Assembly (NCBI GenBank): GCA_014529385.2
Contig: CM043948.1
Span: forward strand, 21,453,951 to 21,517,950
Reading direction: 5' to 3'
DNA length: 64,000 nt
Origin: Adiantum capillus-veneris
Taxonomy: Eukaryota > Streptophyta > Polypodiopsida > Polypodiales > Pteridaceae
Shown here: piece after piece, positions 1-10,987 of the stretch
Layout: each line of letters opens with the position of its first letter
Numbering within the stretch: the first letter of the stretch is position 1
The notes under the pieces: generated by a model
Seen by the model: only the letters and a program-made list of their open reading frames with translations
Told to the model about the DNA's origin: nothing
The model's database searches: none
Translations under genes and position numbers: made by a program

Positions 1-180
1 TTTCAAATTTCTACAATTTTTGCATTTTCAAGTTCGGCGTTTTCAATTTCTGCAATTTTCTGCATTTCTGCGTTTTTTTAAATTTCTGCAATTTCTGCAC
101 TTTCAAGTTCGGCGTTTTCAATTTCTGCAATTTTCTGCATTTCTGCGTTTTTTCAATTTTCTGCATTTCTGCAATTTCAA
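1..180. repeat. T-rich tandem repeat, about 75-bp period
   Basis: The block containing AAGTTCGGCG followed by TTTTCAATTTCTGC recurs at 30 and 105, giving a 75-bp period, with a partial third unit after 150. Small open frames here are translations of this low-complexity DNA and are not genes. It probably lies in the 5' LTR or flank of the element that follows. Confidence 0.75.
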
Positions 181-311
181 TTCCAAAAACAAAATTCTGG
201 GAAAAAAATATTTTTTTTAAAAAAAATCCGGAAATAAAAAACGCGAGTGAGCGGGCGGCGAAATTTTTCGAAAATAAAAAACGTGACTCTTAAAACGGAC
301 GGGTTGGTTTG

Positions 312-319
312 TATAAAAG
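312..319 (+). promoter_or_regulatory. possible TATA box (TATAAAAG) of a 5' LTR
   Basis: TATAAAAG stands about 440 bp upstream of the first gag methionine, which is a usual place for an LTR promoter. No matching LTR pair is visible, so the assignment rests on position only. Confidence 0.35.
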
Positions 320-343
320 ATAGATCGGGATCGGGATCATTTT

Positions 344-375
344 CCCAAGCCCAAGCCCAAGCCCAGGCCCAGGCC
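344..375. repeat. CCCAAG hexamer microsatellite
   Basis: Five or so copies of CCCAAG/CCCAGG in a row. It follows a TATA-like box and would lie near the transcription start of a putative 5' LTR. Confidence 0.8.
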
Positions 376-379
376 TCAG

Positions 380-757
380 TCCTCAAGCTTATGATATATA
401 CTAGACTCACTCTTATATATATACTCTACTCCCTCAAGAGAGAATGAGAGCATGTGGGACAAGTCCTCCACTCTCCTCCTTTCTCTTCCCACTTGCACCC
501 TTAGACTTTCTAGTTTGGGCCTAGTTCCCTACTGGAAATTGACAGTTTTAGGGATTCCGAGGGCATAGAGTGACCAAACGGAGGGCTGTAAAGCACAGCA
601 CGACCCTCTGACCGATACGCTCGTTTCGAGCTATCACACAACCCATTCCAGGACACGCTCTAAAAAATCTAGCAAAAAAACAAACAAAAAACACGCTAAA
701 AACTAGTCACAAGGCCTCCTAGAGCAGCTTTTTGACACCTTAGGGTATCAAAAGCAC
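380..757 (+). other. untranslated leader before the first gag frame
   Basis: No coding frame. The stretch holds alternating TA tracts near 390-430 and a pyrimidine-rich section at 455-500. It should contain the LTR end and primer binding site of the element with gag at 758, but I could not place either with confidence. Confidence 0.3.
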
Positions 758-2377
758 ATGCACTTACGCTCTGGGCGGGTGCTAGAACACGAGCATATTG
801 AGGGTGCCTCTGTTCATACGGACACCCATTACCCATCCACGATAAGCTCTAGACCCTCAGCGGGGACACAAGGTAGCACCACCCAAGACCCTAAAATAGC
901 CGCTAGTGATTCCTCCTCCGACTCAGAAATCATGGAAGCATACCCTACCCAAAACACTGAGAGAGAAGGCCATGCACCTCCCGAAGCTCCACAGCCTAGT
1001 ACTAGTATGTTTAGCCATTTCATGGAAACATTAGGTAGAGCTACTCGCTCGGAACCTGATGCAAATGAAGCACACGAAGGGGGTGGGGAAGTGGACTCTC
1101 CTTTCACATCGCACGTGAACCCCACACCCCCAAAGTGTGTCCATGTGGATATCCTACCAACTTCTTACCAAGAAGGCCCTGTTGAGCTGCCTCCTTCAGA
1201 AGTTCCCTCTAGAGTACCGTTGGTGACAAGTAAAATCACGGGGAGCAACATTGCTTCTACCTCACAAGAAACCGTTAACACGTCGACTCTAGAAGGATTG
1301 TTCATTAATGACCATTGGACATACGACCTCCACACTGAGGTGTTGACGGATCTACACTCTGGCCACGCCTACCATGTAGGATGGATAGAGATTGTACAAT
1401 CCACCTCTAGTGCCACGAGCATCGAAGATCAACAGAAAATGATCTGTAATGTTATCCATGGCATTATTCAATCAGAAAGGCAAAACCAAGGGGTAAATAT
1501 ACTCTCAACTGGCCCCATGAGATTTCTGGATACGAGCAAGGCTCAACAGCCTACTCTATCACAAATGGAGACTCCTCTAATGAGCCCCATGGACCCATCT
1601 TACGTCATTTCACCTGGGGTCTCTATGCAATCTGAGCCTCCGAGCGAAAACTTTAGCTTCCCTAACTTGGCTCAACCCTCTATTAAGGAAAACACAGTGC
1701 TCACTCCAGGGATAAGCCTGACAGAGAATGAACCAATGACATCTACGGTTAGCGCAGTGCCACTACCTAGTGTCGTAGTACCTAATATGGGGCCTCGACC
1801 ATATGTGCCTCTAGCCCCTTATGCACACATGGCCCCCACACCTCCAATTCTACCACTTGCTTATGCTCCTCGAATGCCGCTCCCTAGCTCTTATCCGAGT
1901 GGACCTATGCCCGGTTATGTTCCATATCCTCCATCATCCACACATATGCCAAGACCGGTACCCGTTCCTCTCCCACATATGGTTCCAAGAGTACCTCCAC
2001 CGGCCCTGCCTCCTCACATAGGTGACTTGGCAGCGTTTTCTCAAACCATAGGTCGATCTATCGCGGAAAATATGTGTCATGCATCTGATAGAGAGCCTAA
2101 AAGTAAGGCAGTACAAATTGCCAAACTCACGCAAAAATTCAATGGGGACGAAGATGCTAGGAAACACATTGAAGTTTTTGAACAAGTATGTGATTCCTTA
2201 GGGGAACGCAACGAACTACATAAGTGCAATGCCTTAAGCTTGACATTAAGTGGGAAGGACCCTAAGGGTGGACGAGAAAACAATCTACCCTACCCTTCGA
2301 AGGTTGTTTCTAAAGGAGTACATACGAGAAGGTGTGCTTTGGGGTGTAGCATCTCAGCTACAGAAGGCCGAACGTAA
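758..2377 (+). pseudogene. Ty3/gypsy-like Gag, N-terminal part, frameshifted
   Basis: Gag forms the particle that packages retroelement RNA. The frame opens with MHLRSGRVL, a start I know from plant gypsy Gag proteins. A Ser/Thr-rich, low-complexity stretch of about 330 residues and a proline-rich stretch (about residues 340-430) follow. The capsid-like helical part starts near residue 450 (KLTQKFNGDEDARKHIEVFE). Reading then slips: about 2275-2385 makes sense in another frame (KEYIREGVLWGVASQLQKAE), and a further slip brings the frame used from 2386. At least two indels therefore break the gene. No reverse transcriptase follows, so this Gag belonged to a non-autonomous or deleted element. 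Family assignment is good; exact lineage is unknown. Confidence 0.75.
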
Positions 2378-2385
2378 GGGACTTC

Positions 2386-4842
2386 ATTAGTCGTCTAAAG
2401 CACTTAAACTCTCGTTGCCCTGTAAATGAGCGCTTCAACAATAACCAACTGCTTGATCGATTCATTCGAGGGTTGAGGAATGAAGGAATCTATAATGGAC
2501 TAGTGATTAGAGGTATCACAACCTGGGAAGATGTCACTGCCAATGCAATCCAATTAGAGGACAACTTGATGATAGCAGGCATGAGGGTGTCTACTGACAC
2601 GAGATCCACTAGCTCACAAGCCATTGAGTATGAACCCATGACTGCAAAGCCCATTGCCAATGAGCCAAAGGTATTTGAGACATTCTTGACAGACCTCACC
2701 AAGGCAATCCAAGAGTCTCTTAAGGATAATCGACCCCCTCAAAATAGTCACATGTATCCAAGAAGGGAGCAACAATGGTGTTCCATTTGCTTAGGTCCAC
2801 ATAGCACTAGTGAGTGCCCTACGTTTAGAGTAAAATTTAATGGAACTTGCAACGCATGTGGTAGGTATGGTCACCAAGCTAAGGATTGTTTAATGATCAA
2901 ACGTATGATGGAAAATAGACCACCTGTAGCCTGGACGGATGTACCTCGAGCTCCTATATTGATGCCTGCTCCACCTGTTGAGCAACTACCGCAACACATG
3001 GTCCCTAGATCTCAAAATGTTGTACAAGCTACACCACTACCACCTCCTGTGCTAGGACCGCAGCCCCCGCATCCAAGAGTCGCCCCTATGAACCAAGTGG
3101 GTTGCGAGCCATCAAATGCTTATGCAGATGGCTGTGAGGAGGAAATAGACACTAGTATTGCCTACGGACTTGATACATTGGAAGAGTGTCCTATATACTA
3201 CATGGAAGATTGTTGGGGGCAAGTCAAGCCGGTTTATCAAGCTACTGCTCTCGCATCCAGAGGTCAAAATATCAACACCCCGGCTACGAGGCCACCTCTT
3301 CAATGCTACGAGTGTGGTGGACCACATCGAGTAGCGGAATGCCCTATTAGGCTGCAAAAGAATGTTGCACAGATGCAAATGAATCAAGGGAGCACGTCTG
3401 CAATGCCAATACTCACATGTAATTGTTGTGGCATAGATCACTTGATTGCCCAATGCCCCTATAACCCAAATGCGCCTAAAATCACACCCTTGAATTTGGT
3501 CGAAATTGCTAGTGTGACATCGCCAATACCACCCGTCGCACCCGCTTATGCGATTACACGGTCCATGCTTCAAGGGCCAGGCCATATCCTCGAAGAGAGA
3601 GATACCGCGTCAATTATCCAAGCAAAGAAAAAGAAGACACGAAGGAAGAAGTCGCAGAATACGGAAAATTCAAAGCCAAGTTCCAAAACAAACATAGGAA
3701 CAGGAGATGACCCCGTGTATATGAATGACCTCGAGGATGATTCAGATTCAGTCGAGACAATGGAGACTAGAACCAATACCACAAAGAGAAAGACCGACAA
3801 AGAAAACCGTAACATGGAACCAAATGAAAACCGAATAAGAGAAAATCATAAAAAGCCTCTGAAAACACCACAAGTGTTTCCAAATCCAATCCAAGACCCC
3901 CAAGATAAACCACAGGGGCAAAAAGGGAAAAATCGTAAAAAGAAGATTGGGACGTACCCAAACCCAGTAGACGAGATTAAGCAGGTGAAACATCTAAGAG
4001 GTTTAGTGGAGGAGACTCAAAGGAAACTGGAACCAGAACCCATGCATGTCAAAATTCATGACACAGTGTTTCCCACGCAAGTTCATCCACCCCACATGAA
4101 CCATAGACCGTTAGCCATATCTAGTATCATCCAAGAAGGGAGTGAGGACGGGGCATCAGAAAGTGAGCATACACCCTTCTTGTTGGAAAGGATGTTTAAC
4201 GAAGGAATACCTGATCCCATTGAGGAATATGAGATTCCATCCTCACCAGTTCCTAGTCAAGGACCTACACCCTGCAAAACGCCAATGAATGTTGCCAAAC
4301 TAGTGGACTTCATGTCTTCTCAGGTCCGAACCACGATCATAGAAAAGCTGTATGGAGATCCTGAGTTATTCCTTGCACTTCGAGCATTCCTTAACGGAGA
4401 GCTACGAACGGGATTACCGCAGTTTGCGCAACCAAATAGGCCTGACTCGATTATGATTGATGACGAAAATCATGTGCAATCACTTGACTTAGATGGACAC
4501 GAGTCTGTGATCGAGGTACCCATTAACGAATTAGGGCAGTATTTTGAAGGCGACGAGTCTAATGCGACCCTACCCATCACTACCAAGGGATTAACTATAA
4601 AGGGAATTCTTGATGGTGGTGCGGGAGTTAGCATCGTTACAAAAGATTGTTGGGAATCCATGGGAAAACCCCGCCTCAGTGTTACTAACATTGTGGTAAA
4701 GATGGCAAATGGTACCATAGCCAAACCTATGGGGATGCTCAAGGATCTTAAGATCAAAGTTCTAGGACACAAGGTACGACATACGTTCATTGTAATGGAT
4801 TTCTCTAAACACCTTATGTCATATGAAATGATTTTAGGATGA
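2386..4842 (+). pseudogene. Gag C-terminus with four zinc knuckles, then a retropepsin-like protease
   Basis: The frame starts inside the capsid-like region (FISRLKHLNSRCPVNERF). It carries four CCHC-type knuckles: near 2779 (C-X2-C-X3-H-X4-C), near 2848 (canonical C-X2-C-X4-H-X4-C), near 3304 and near 3418 (both with X3 spacing). These bind RNA. A long Lys/Glu-rich linker with nuclear-localisation-like clusters (KKKKTRRKK, KGKNRKKK) follows. A retropepsin-like domain lies at about 4560-4840 (ILDGGAGVSIV), where DGGA stands for the usual D-T/S-G-A, so activity is doubtful. The domain ends at ILG, and a TGA at 4840-4842 closes the frame. The same frame continues for 353 more codons. Four knuckles are more than most plant gypsy Gag proteins have. 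Confidence 0.75.
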
Positions 4843-5904
4843 CCATTCATGAGGGAAGCACAAATGGTTCATGATTGGTCTAAAAATCATGTCTATTTGC
4901 AATTCCAAGACTCTGTCCTTAGAGTGGATTTGGTGACTGGTAAGGTACACCCCTTAGGGAGTAAAACCATTATTGATCATCGCTCTGACACCACAGTTCA
5001 CTCGGCCCCACTACAATATTGTTACACTTGTAAGAAGGATACAGACATTGGCAAAGATTCTCCTTATATGGATATCCTACCTGGGATGACTGAGTCGGAC
5101 AATGTGGATTGGGTCCACCTAGCATCAACCATAGACACTTGGGGAAATAGGGGAACGACCTGGGTAACACGTGAGGGGGATGAAATGCCTATACCCTTAA
5201 ATATGCTACAAGCAATGCATATCGCTTCCGACAAGACTCATCCTAATGTAACGAAGAAAACATACAAGTGGGTCCCTAAAGATTCCTTAGTGACCATAGC
5301 TAATGCTAAAAAACAGAAGCCTTGTAAGAAACGTACCACTCGCTCCAAGAAAAGTAAGAAAATGTTGCGATGGATCCCTAAACGACTATTGGAAGCCCAA
5401 GGCTACTATCAAGGAAATGATCAAATCTGGGTGCCAAAACGTAGATTGTGCTCTTACCTATCACCTGACCCAAGTGAGCCCAATCCCGTAGCTCCAAAAC
5501 GAATCAAGGATCGTGGAAAGAAAAAAATCAGAGAATGCTACACACCCGCTCCCGAGCTAGTTTGGGTACCAAAGAAAGAACGATTTGTTCCACCTAGCTC
5601 AGGAAGGGGGGAGTCCCATGAAGATTCTAGCTCATCATGTAATACATCCATAGAGGTAAAAGCTTCTACACAGCCTCCATCTATAGTAGTGGACCTCCAT
5701 GAAGCTACAAAAGAATCCACACCTCCCAGTGTTCAAGAATCACCTGATGAACCACTTCAAGTTCGATCCTGGGAGAGTACCTTACCACCCTTGCAACTTG
5801 ACAAGGCACCTAGGGTAATAGAAAACTACTGGCAAAAATCCTCACCTATTACCAACTGGAACAATTGGTTTCAAAGGGTGACAAGCTCATTTCAAACGGT
5901 ATGA
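4843..5904 (+). pseudogene. in-frame continuation after the protease, without reverse transcriptase
   Basis: This 353-codon frame is uninterrupted and in phase with the protease upstream; only the TGA at 4840 separates them. Its start (PFMREAQMVHDWSKNHVYL) corresponds to the linker that normally joins protease to reverse transcriptase. No RT, RNase H or integrase motif follows. Instead there is a basic, Lys/Arg-rich region in which W-V/I-P-K recurs four times (near 5270, 5372, 5430 and 5563), then an acidic and Pro/Ser-rich tail ending 7 bases before a polypurine tract. The W-x-P-K repeats are unexplained. I read the whole 758-5904 unit as a gag-protease non-autonomous gypsy derivative. Confidence 0.6.
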
Positions 5905-5910
5905 TCTACC

Positions 5911-5925
5911 CAAGGAAGGGGGGAG
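5911..5925 (+). other. polypurine tract
   Basis: AAGGAAGGGGGGAG lies directly after the last gag-linked stop codon and directly before TGTTTGTGG, which would be the first bases of a 3' LTR. This is the expected plus-strand priming site. Confidence 0.6.
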
Positions 5926-6480
5926 TGTTTGTGGACAGTCCTCATTCATTTGTTTCCCTCTCAACCTTTTTCCCTGACCTCTTAATCACCAATCTTAGGG
6001 AATGTACATATAAAGCTTTATACTCACAAAAAACAAAAAAATAAAGAGCAAGAGCAATTAGCAAACGAGTATGCACAATAAAAGTCAAAACATTGACTCA
6101 GACCTACACATTCACATCTGGTACAGTGAAACAGAAACCTATGCCATAAAACACCTTTTATCCTCATCACTTGAGTGATGGAAGGTAGGTAAGATTAGTA
6201 CGATAGGAGTGTTTCTGTTTTAGAGTTGAGTGATTCGCAAAGTTCTCTTTTCCTACTAATGTGCCTCCTGGAGGTATTCCTTTTGTTTCCTAGTGTGTAC
6301 AGGAGCGTGTTGCTATTGATAGGATTTGGACCTTCATGGAACCTTTCTCTCGTTCACACTTCAAATCAAGCGCGACCATCGACACAAACAGGTGTTTCTT
6401 GTCCATTAGCATTGCCGTTATCTTTTTGCATCTATGTTTGTCTGCTTTGATTGTGATTGGTAGCATAATATTCAGCGCAT
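5926..6480 (+). mobile_element. putative 3' LTR start of the gag-protease element
   Basis: Starts TGTTTGTGG right after the polypurine tract and has a TATA-like CATATAAAG at 6008-6015. The 3' end is not clear and no matching 5' copy is seen in 1-757, so the LTR could be shorter or longer, or the element may be recombined. Between 6480 and 6780 I see nothing else. Confidence 0.4.
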
Positions 6481-6782
6481 TGGCTTAGTATCAAATATTT
6501 AATTCAATGTAGTGTTTTGTCATAGTCACTTGTCTAGGTTTAAAAATCAAGCAGTCCGACTAAGCTAGTTTGACCAAGCTAGGTGTTAGAGATCTTCTCT
6601 TAATACCATGGGGAATGCCTTCCTAATAAACAATGGTTACTTAGGTTCTTAATCCGATTTAGGCAGCATTGTATGAAATGTACTAGTGCTTTCTAGTGGG
6701 CTTAACCCTATTGACCTTTAGCTTAAGTATTATAAAGGGAGTTTACTAATGTGATGAGCCTGGGGAGGGTAACAGTGTTATA

Positions 6783-7036
6783 TGACCCCCCAAAGTTACA
6801 AAATTTAAATGCTGAAAATGAACAAACAAAAAATCAAAGCGCCACAATGTAAAATTTTAAGCTGGAAGAGAAATCTCAGCTTGATTTGGTACTTCACTCA
6901 CATGTATTGCCTATGGTACTTGAGCCCTAGAGGTTCCCAGTGTGGGCGCTTTTCCTTGAGAAGCAAAAAACCCAAGGCATACAAAATAAGCACACACATC
7001 ATAATTGAATCAATGTGAAAAGACTTTGGGGGGTCA
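6783..7036. mobile_element. 254-bp foldback (MITE-like) element with 14-bp inverted ends
   Basis: TGACCCCCCAAAGT at 6783-6796 is matched exactly, in reverse complement, by ACTTTGGGGGGTCA at 7023-7036. The interior is AT-rich and has no credible gene. Size and structure fit a MITE. No convincing target site duplication flanks the ends, so the true termini may differ by a few bases. Confidence 0.55.
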
Positions 7037-7429
7037 AAGAAAAAGTAATCCGTCAGGCGATGATTTCATGAGAAATTCCTTTTATGGTAGCTTAACTACA
7101 AGGTTTTCTAGATATAGCCTCTAGTCAGCCCTCGAACATGAATACTTGGCTCTCGCGATTAAACAACTTAATTGACCACAGAAAATTAAGAAGCTTACCC
7201 ATGGTATTAATATTCGATCTCTAGTGCCTTTCGACCATCAAATTAGCGACCCTGGACTTGTTTAATTTTTTACCTTTACATCTGTTTATGCATTTGATTA
7301 CATTGCAATTTAATGTTCATTGCTACCAAATTGTTTGAAATTCTTTTACCAATCAATTTTTCTACCTAAAACTGCATATGCTTTTTAAGAGAATGCAATT
7401 ACTATGCCAATGTTGTTTGATTTTGCAGT
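7037..7429. other. AT-rich non-coding stretch
   Basis: No frame, repeat or motif that I can support. Confidence 0.4.
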
Positions 7430-7535
7430 GACTGAAGAAGGCTAAGGACATTCATCTCAAATGCTCTTCCACCTCGACGAACCAGCTTCAACTCAATAGC
7501 TTCCGAGGACGAAATCTACATCAGGAAGGGGGGCA
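7430..7535 (+). mobile_element. 3' end of a gypsy internal region with polypurine tract
   Basis: The last roughly 100 bases before 7536 look like the tail of a gypsy pol and leader (GAGGACGAAATCTACATC region) ending in the polypurine tract AGGAAGGGGGGCA at 7523-7535. The rest of that element is absent, so it is a truncated piece next to its LTR. Confidence 0.45.
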
Positions 7536-8000
7536 TGTTAACCCTCACGGCACACGGACACCCTATGATCTATAAACGTTGTATTATTTAGAGTCAGGTA
7601 CCGGGCTTGTCGAACCAATAGGAAAAGGGTAAGAGTGATCGTCGATGAGAGGCGCACTTTAACTCGAACATTCAAGGGATTAGTTGGCTAAGCATGGGCG
7701 CCCAGGTGTGAATGGGGTGAGCTCCTTTAAAAGCCAACTAAACCTAATTTTTACTCATTCTCTCATTTGTGCAATAGAAGAGTGCTCTTGCTCCATCTCC
7801 ATCTTCTTCTTCTTCACCTCCTTGTGTGTGTGCGTGTGAGAGAGAGAGAGAGAGAGGGAGAGTGTGTGTGCGATCGAGCATTACGAAGGCACGACGGCGG
7901 CGAGGCGGTTGAGCGCGGCACGACTGCAGCTTCTTCTTCATCGCAGCGAGGAGTCCACCACAAAGGCGAGCGTAGAGCGGTGAGTGACACACCCTTTGTT
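7536..8000 (+). mobile_element. gypsy-type LTR (right end approximate)
   Basis: TGTTAACCCTCACGG follows the polypurine tract directly. A TATA-like TTTAAAAG lies at 7726-7733, and a (GA)n run at 7838-7856 falls in the R/U5 part. The right end is not fixed; the sequence grades into the transposase start near 8029. An antisense frame across this region is a shadow. Confidence 0.45.
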
Positions 8001-8028
8001 CTCTTGAGCTTGCTAGTTTAGGCTTGTT

Positions 8029-8715
8029 GTGTGCTTGGAGCCGTTTGTGGCTCGCACACGGTATATTGGCAAGTCCCTTGCTTCGACAGTGCGGCAAGGA
8101 GCGCACATATGGGAGCAGAAACAAATGAAATTTGAGGGACAACATCATGATGAGGAGAAAAAGAAAATCTCGTCCAAGATTGTGAGAGCTTTCAAGAGTA
8201 GGACTCAAGGTTTTAGTACAAAAGCAAAGTGGTAAATCTGGAATTTTGTTGCTCAACATCCGCATGTTTGAGTGATCCATGATGAGTCTTTCAAGGAGGA
8301 GGCTGCTGTATAGGCTGCAATTGTCTCCAATGTCCACAGCACACTGGCTACCGTCAAGCAGCTAGGTTCTAATGAGGAGTTTTTTTTGAAGAATGCAGCA
8401 TTGTAGATGATGTTGAATTCAAAGGAAAACATGCCTATTGCAAAAATTTCTAGGGTCCTACATGTCAATCGTCGCACCTTGCACAAGGGGAGATCATGAC
8501 AGGCAAAGCCTGATGTTAATGGTTGATTGTTTTCATTGGTTGCATGTCACAAGCAACGCCATCATATCCCTATCACAAATGAAATTAAGGAATTAGTCTA
8601 GACATTTTGGAAAGTAGAGACTCGCATTTTACTGAGCAAGAAGGATGTTTGTCGAAAGAGGATAGGGAGAAAAAGGTACATAGAACACCCAGTGCATCTC
8701 CTAAACAAGCCTCAG
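8029..8715 (+). pseudogene. DDE-type transposase, exon 1 (helix-turn-helix part)
   Basis: One frame reads through the whole segment with seven in-frame stops. It is charged at the start (GQHHDEEKKKISSKIVRAF), then has a likely helix-turn-helix segment (MPIAKISRVLHVNRRTLHKG) and a conserved-looking part (FWKVETRILLSKKDVCRKR, then KRYIEHPVHLLNKPQ). The frame stops making sense exactly at CAG|GTGATC (8715/8716), a good 5' splice site, and resumes after an AG at 10233. The part order (HTH, conserved linker, Cys-rich region, SDG-QFK region) matches a family of large transposase proteins I recall from uncharacterised eukaryotic sequences; I cannot name the superfamily. ATG 8029 is one possible start and ATG 8125 another; the true N-terminus may lie further upstream. 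Confidence 0.55.
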
Positions 8716-10233
8716 GTGATCAATCAAATACTTGTACCATACTTATGCATTTTATGCATTGCATCTCTAATGCTTAGTAACTTGTATATGCTGATCAATA
8801 GCATACTGATATGTAGACTTTTCCTAGCTAGCATATGGACTATGTTGGCTAGCATATTGACTATGCTAGTTAGCATTTGGAGTATGCTAGTTAGCATGTC
8901 TTGGGTTCTAAATAGCATACATAGCTAGTTGGTTAACACAATATGTATGCTAATTAGCATACTTGGTATGCTAGTTACACACCTAGTATGCTCAATTGCA
9001 TGATAAGTACATTGTCTAATAGAAAGTAATTATGCTAGTTAGCATATGGAGTTTGCTAGGTAGCATACGGAGTATGCTAGTTAGCAGGCCTTCAGTTCTA
9101 AATAGCATACAGAGTTAGTTGGTCAACACAAAAGGTATGCAATTTAACACCACTTATGCTAGTTAACACCTAGTATGCTCACTAGCGTGATGGGTATGCT
9201 ATTTAAGAGAAGCGTTATGCTAGTTAGAACTAGCAATTGGGCTGGGTATGCTAGTTAGCATATGAAGTATGTTGGTTGGCATAAGGAGTATGCTAGTTAG
9301 CATGCCTTGTGTTCTACCTAGCATATAAAGTTAGCTAGTCAGCACAAGATGTATGCTAATTAACATCATTTATGCTAGTTAGCACCTAGTATGCTCAATA
9401 GCATGATGGGTGTCCTAATGCGTATACTAGTTAGTATAGTGAGTATGATAGTTAGCATATGGAGTATGCTAATTAGCATATAGACTGTGCTAGTTAGCAT
9501 ATGGACTCTCCGAGTTAGCATATGGAGTATGCTGGTTAGCATACCTTGGGTCCTAAATAGCATACCGAGCTAGATGGTTAGCACAATATGTATGCTAATT
9601 AACATACCTAGTATGCTCAATTGCAGGATAAGTATGTTGTCTACAGAAAGTGAATATGCTAGTTATCACATGGAGTTTGCTAGGTAGCATATGGAGTATG
9701 CTAATTACCAAGCCTTGAGTTCTAAATAGCATACAAAGTTAGTTGTTCAACACAAAAAGTATGCAAGTTAACACCACCTATGCTAGCTAACAACTGATAT
9801 GCTCACTAGCATGATGGGTATGCTATTTAAGACAAGGGTTATGCTAGTTAGAACTAGCAGCTGGTCTGGGTATGCTAGTTAGCATGCCTTGTGTTCTACT
9901 TAGCATACAGAGCTAGCTAGTCAGCACAAGATGTATGCTAATTTTAACACAATTTTTGCTAGTTACACCTAGTATGCTCAATAGCATGATGGGTGTCCTA
10001 ATGAGTATGCTAGTTAGCATATGGTATGTGCTAGTTAGCATGCCTTGTGTTCTGCCTAGCATACAGATTTACCTAGTAAACACAAGATATATGCTAGCTA
10101 ACACTCTTTATGCTAGTTAGCATACACTGTTGCATGCACATTAGGCTGTTGATTGTCACTATGATTTATTTTCATGAAATTGCTGGATGTTCTAGTAGCA
10201 ATCTGAATATTGATCATCATTTGGATGTTGCAG
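8716..10233 (+). other. intron 1 of the transposase gene
   Basis: GT at 8716 and AG at 10232-10233 join two segments of the same protein in phase 0 (LLNKPQ to VEFFCKFKEKHPG). The intron is almost filled by the first palindromic repeat array. It is inferred from protein continuity, not from transcript data. Confidence 0.5.
8818..10130. repeat. palindromic repeat array 1 (core TATGCTAGTTAGCATA)
   Basis: Dozens of copies of TATGCTAGTTAGCATA and close variants (perfect palindrome form TATGCTAATTAGCATA) recur every 20-60 bp. A higher-order repeat of about 0.62-0.65 kb is visible: TTGGGTTCTAAATAGCATAC at 8901 recurs at 9546, and TCTAAATAGCATAC at 9097 recurs at 9721. Frames in this region are translations of the repeat. 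Confidence 0.9.
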
Positions 10234-10987
10234 GTTGAGTTCTTTTGTAAATTCAAGGAAAAACATCCAGGTTGCAAGATTGGCATGCGAATGTTTGAGA
10301 TGTTGAAGCCGTTCTTTTGTAGGTGGTTGAAGGATACATACACATGCTGTTGCGAAGACCATGTGCAAATGTATTTTTGAAGGACACACTGAACCACATG
10401 AGCTCTCGTGCTTTTGCGCTGCATAGAGCAGGTTGTGACTGTATATGCAGTATTTGTGTGCCAAGTGAGAACATTAGCAAGGGTTCCTTGGCTTCACATC
10501 ACACATTCAAAGGTGTCACACATATGTGGGAGTCTGTTCTCTGTTGAAAGCCCGCAAATACAGTTTTTCATAGAAGGGAATGCCTGATGGGAGAGTGTTT
10601 GACATGTGGAGTGAATAGGTTGGAATTATGCTACTTGGAGATAGCAAATCCAGGTAATAGTATTAATGTAAAATTATATGCATATGTACAAGCTCAAGAC
10701 AAGCATGGAAATAGTAACAAAAGAAAAGATCTTTTGCACAAAGGAATGTAGTGCTGGGAGTTTCTTCAACTCTTGAAGACCAAGTTGGAGCTCTTTATCA
10801 CTCATAACTATGTGGCTCGATGGCAAGGACTCAAGGATTTCCTTCTTTCAATTTCTGAACGATGTCGTCATGTCAATTGTTGATTTTGCTGAGAATTATT
10901 CCTTCAAGGAACAAAATGAGATTCAGTCAATGCATTGGCACTCTAGTCAAGTAGCCATTTTTGTACACATAACATACTATTGCAGGG
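10234..10987 (+). pseudogene. transposase, middle part (Cys-rich region and first catalytic segment)
   Basis: After the intron the frame gives VEFFCKFKEKHPGCKIGMRM, then a cluster of cysteines (DTYTCCCEDHVQ; later CLMGECLTCGVNRLELC) of the kind that binds zinc. A segment with LKTKLELFITHNYVARWQ follows, then, after a frame change, SIVDFAENYSFKEQNEIQS. I take the D in VDFAENY as the first catalytic aspartate, from remembered family members. Stops and at least two frame changes show decay. The reading breaks off at 10987, where a TG...CA insertion begins, and resumes after it. Confidence 0.55.

Noticed and set aside
3112-3585. 157-residue minus-strand frame
   Set aside because: Opposite the knuckle region of the first Gag; no domain.
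4840-4842. RNA editing or codon reassignment as the cause of in-frame stops
   Set aside because: Nuclear transcripts are not known to be edited this way in plants, and TAA, TAG and TGA all occur; decay is simpler. The shared TGA after the protease is kept as a separate question.
6226-6450. 74-residue hydrophobic frame
   Set aside because: Lies in the putative LTR; no support beyond being open.
7744-8337. 197-residue minus-strand frame
   Set aside because: Antisense to the LTR and transposase exon 1, rich in Ser/Leu and Arg from repeats; a shadow frame.
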